Below, piece by piece: positions 62,733-64,000 of a stretch of DNA of 64,000 nt; positions within the stretch are counted from its first letter, which is position 1, and every line of letters starts with the position of its first letter. The DNA is taken from assembly GCA_028285145.1 (NCBI GenBank), contig JANQQC010000010.1:124001-188000 (forward strand). The letters are read 5' to 3'. A program made the position numbers and the translations under genes. A model generated the notes under the pieces. That model did no database searches, was not told the DNA's origin, and saw only the letters and a program-made list of their open reading frames with translations. This DNA comes from Hyphomonadaceae bacterium. GTDB lineage: Bacteria > Pseudomonadota > Alphaproteobacteria > Caulobacterales > Hyphomonadaceae.

Positions 62733-63476
62733 ATGATCAAGCCTTTCAGAAAGCTCGTGCCAGATCGAAAACAATCGAGCGTTGGCCGACTTCCATTGAA
62801 GACGCAGTCTTTCCGCCGCCTGAAAGAGATGGGCGTTCCGGTTGAAACCGTTATAGATGTGGGGGTCCTCACTTGCACGGCACCGCTAATGCAAGAGTAT
62901 CGGGACCGTCTGCATGTGCTCGTTGAACCCATTGAGGAGTTTGGCCCACGTATTCGCGAGACCTATGAAAAGGTCGGCGTGAAGCATGATCTCGTGATTG
63001 CTGCGATGGCCGCGCAAGACGGCGAGGTGGTCATGCAGACAAAGAGCGTTCGTGATGGCACAGCAATCACACATTCGCGTATTGTCGACAGCGATGGCGA
63101 GGGGACAGATTTCCGCCGTGTGGAAGCAAAAACGGTCGCAAGCCTTGTTGCCGAGCGTGGCTATCAAGGTCCGTTCCTTCTGAAGATAGATGTGGACGGG
63201 GCTGAACTTGATATTCTTAAAGGAGCACGCAGCATTCTCGATCAGTGCAGCATCATCTGCGTCGAGGTGGGCATCAAGAACATCGTTCAACGTGCCGACT
63301 TCATTGTTAAGGCTGGCTTCCAGCCCTTCGATCTTGTTGATCTTTGCTACTATGATCGGCGGCTTGTTCAGGCTGACATGATCTTTGTGAATGACCGAAT
63401 GATCAAAGAGATGGATCTGGAAATCTATCGCGACGGGTTCGACATCGACAAATGGGAAAACTTCGAGCCACACTGA
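62733..63476 (+). CDS. FkbM-family methyltransferase, paralogue of 60462-61166
   Basis: A 247-residue enzyme alignable end to end with the 60462 gene product: GVPVETVIDVGVLTCTAPLM, VLVEPIEEFGPRIRETYE, FLLKIDVDGAELDILKGARS, and a near-identical ending (LEIYRDGFDIDKWENF versus LEVYARGFDVEKWQPY). The two genes flank two unrelated methyltransferases, suggesting duplication with insertion, or an old tandem pair. The shared D-V-G-V motif indicates a distinct FkbM subgroup. Confidence 0.88.
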   Translation: MIKPFRKLVPDRKQSSVGRLPLKTQSFRRLKEMGVPVETVIDVGVLTCTAPLMQEYRDRLHVLVEPIEEFGPRIRETYEKVGVKHDLVIAAMAAQDGEVVMQTKSVRDGTAITHSRIVDSDGEGTDFRRVEAKTVASLVAERGYQGPFLLKIDVDGAELDILKGARSILDQCSIICVEVGIKNIVQRADFIVKAGFQPFDLVDLCYYDRRLVQADMIFVNDRMIKEMDLEIYRDGFDIDKWENFEPH

Positions 63477-63497
63477 GCTGAGAGAAGTCGTGGTCCA

Positions 63498-63531
63498 GTC
63501 TCCTACTGAGACCTGAAGTTGCTTAAGCAAC
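63498..63531 (+). promoter_or_regulatory. Two consecutive dyads before second gtrA
   Basis: GTCTC-ctact-GAGAC (63498-63512) and the perfect 14-bp palindrome GTTGCTTAAGCAAC (63518-63531) lie between the FkbM stop and the gtrA ribosome site (GGGGG, 4 bp before the ATG). They could be an operator, a weak terminator for the methyltransferase operon, or a leader structure. There is no T-tract. Confidence 0.4.
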
Positions 63532-63541
63532 AGGGGGACAC

Positions 63542-63985
63542 ATGAGCGAGCAAGGCCGAAGAGCTGTTGCAAAGCACGGCAAGCGAGCGGCAAAGTTCGC
63601 ACTGGTTGGTGTATTGAATACCCTCGTGGACATACTGGTCTATGCGGGACTCTTGCTTGTGTCCTTCCACCCTTTGGTCGCCAACTTCGTCGCCTTTCTC
63701 GTCGCTAACATTCAAAGCTATTTCATCAATGCTCGCTTTACTTTTGCGACCAATGGAAAAGCTGCCAGCGTGTCTGTCTTCGGATATGCAAAGTATGCCC
63801 TGACGCATTCCTTCTCTCTGGCTGCTTCAACCATCGTTATCGCGGTCTTGGCCTCACGCATCGGTGCCATCCCCGCCAAGCTCGTAGCGGTGCTTTTGAC
63901 CTTCGGTGTGAACTATGTGGCGAGTTCCGCACTGGTCTTTAGAGGATCGACGACGTCTACAAAACGACCGGAACAGACGAAGTAA
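63542..63985 (+). CDS. gtrA: GtrA-family membrane protein, second copy
   Basis: A 147-residue four-helix GtrA protein: RAAKFALVGVLNTLVDILVY, FVAFLVANIQSYFINARFTF (with the N-x-R-F-T-F motif), AASTIVIAVLASRIG and ALLTFGVNYVASSALVFRG-like (VLLTFGVNYVASSALVF) ending. It is a closer match to typical GtrA than the 45669 copy. It probably flips a lipid-linked sugar. It follows the methyltransferase operon and ends 15 bp before the window edge; its partner glycosyltransferase may lie beyond. Confidence 0.92.
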   Translation: MSEQGRRAVAKHGKRAAKFALVGVLNTLVDILVYAGLLLVSFHPLVANFVAFLVANIQSYFINARFTFATNGKAASVSVFGYAKYALTHSFSLAASTIVIAVLASRIGAIPAKLVAVLLTFGVNYVASSALVFRGSTTSTKRPEQTK

Positions 63986-64000
63986 AGAAGCGTCAGGTTC

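Overview
This window reads as a chromosomal segment of an alphaproteobacterium, most likely a marine, Caulobacter-like or Hyphomonadaceae-type organism. The inference rests on several families typical of that class: a MucR-type regulator, a PAS_5-type protein, a stand-alone DnaA C-terminal domain protein, DUF2336 and DUF1491 proteins, and a two-gene methionine synthase. Genes are densely packed, with many ATGA or GTGA stop/start overlaps. I recognised no rRNA, tRNA, insertion sequence, integrase or CRISPR array. No similarity search was run; all family calls come from reading the sequence.

Left part (1-21.6 kb, mostly housekeeping). A minus-strand methionine operon runs from 9.2 to 1.35 kb: an ArsR/methyltransferase fusion regulator behind a perfect 20-bp dyad operator, metF, the homocysteine half of metH, two small intercalated genes, the folate/cobalamin half of metH, a 44-codon VOC-family remnant with an in-frame internal deletion, and an MFS efflux pump. 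Next come mlaA-mlaC; an MpaB-like oxygenase with a membrane microprotein and a CrtR-like desaturase; prfC-mscS-yaiI; a histidine kinase operon; an unknown secreted protein; sufE; a DnaA-C domain protein; a PAS protein; and mucR.

Middle (21.7-38.5 kb). A ten-gene Mrp-type cation/proton antiporter operon (E-F-G-A'-B-C-D-D-X-D) has three antiporter-like large subunits and no full-length MrpA. After it come a DUF2336 protein, DoxX and MFS membrane proteins, small envelope proteins (an NTF2-like lipoprotein, a putative outer-membrane protein, a cytochrome c lipoprotein), and a kdsA-kdsD-kdsB Kdo operon. That operon ends in a histidine phosphatase where a Kdo-8-phosphate phosphatase would be expected.

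Right part (38.6-64 kb, accessory surface-glycan locus). Nucleotide-sugar genes (UDP-xylose synthase-like, AGE-family isomerase, GDP-mannose pyrophosphorylase, rfbC, rfbD) lead into short operons in alternating orientation. These hold a Gtr-like module (GT2, GtrA, a polytopic GT-C-like protein and an alkaline-phosphatase-like protein), a second GtrA, a radical SAM/SPASM protein, a 1036-residue protein with GT47-like and GT10-like modules, a DUF2793 tail-fibre-like protein, and about eight methyltransferase domains, five of them FkbM-like. The most promising candidate for an undescribed system is the methyltransferase-rich operon set at 53.6-63.5 kb, which I read as machinery building and methyl-decorating or capping a surface glycan next to a possible phage or gene-transfer-agent fibre gene.
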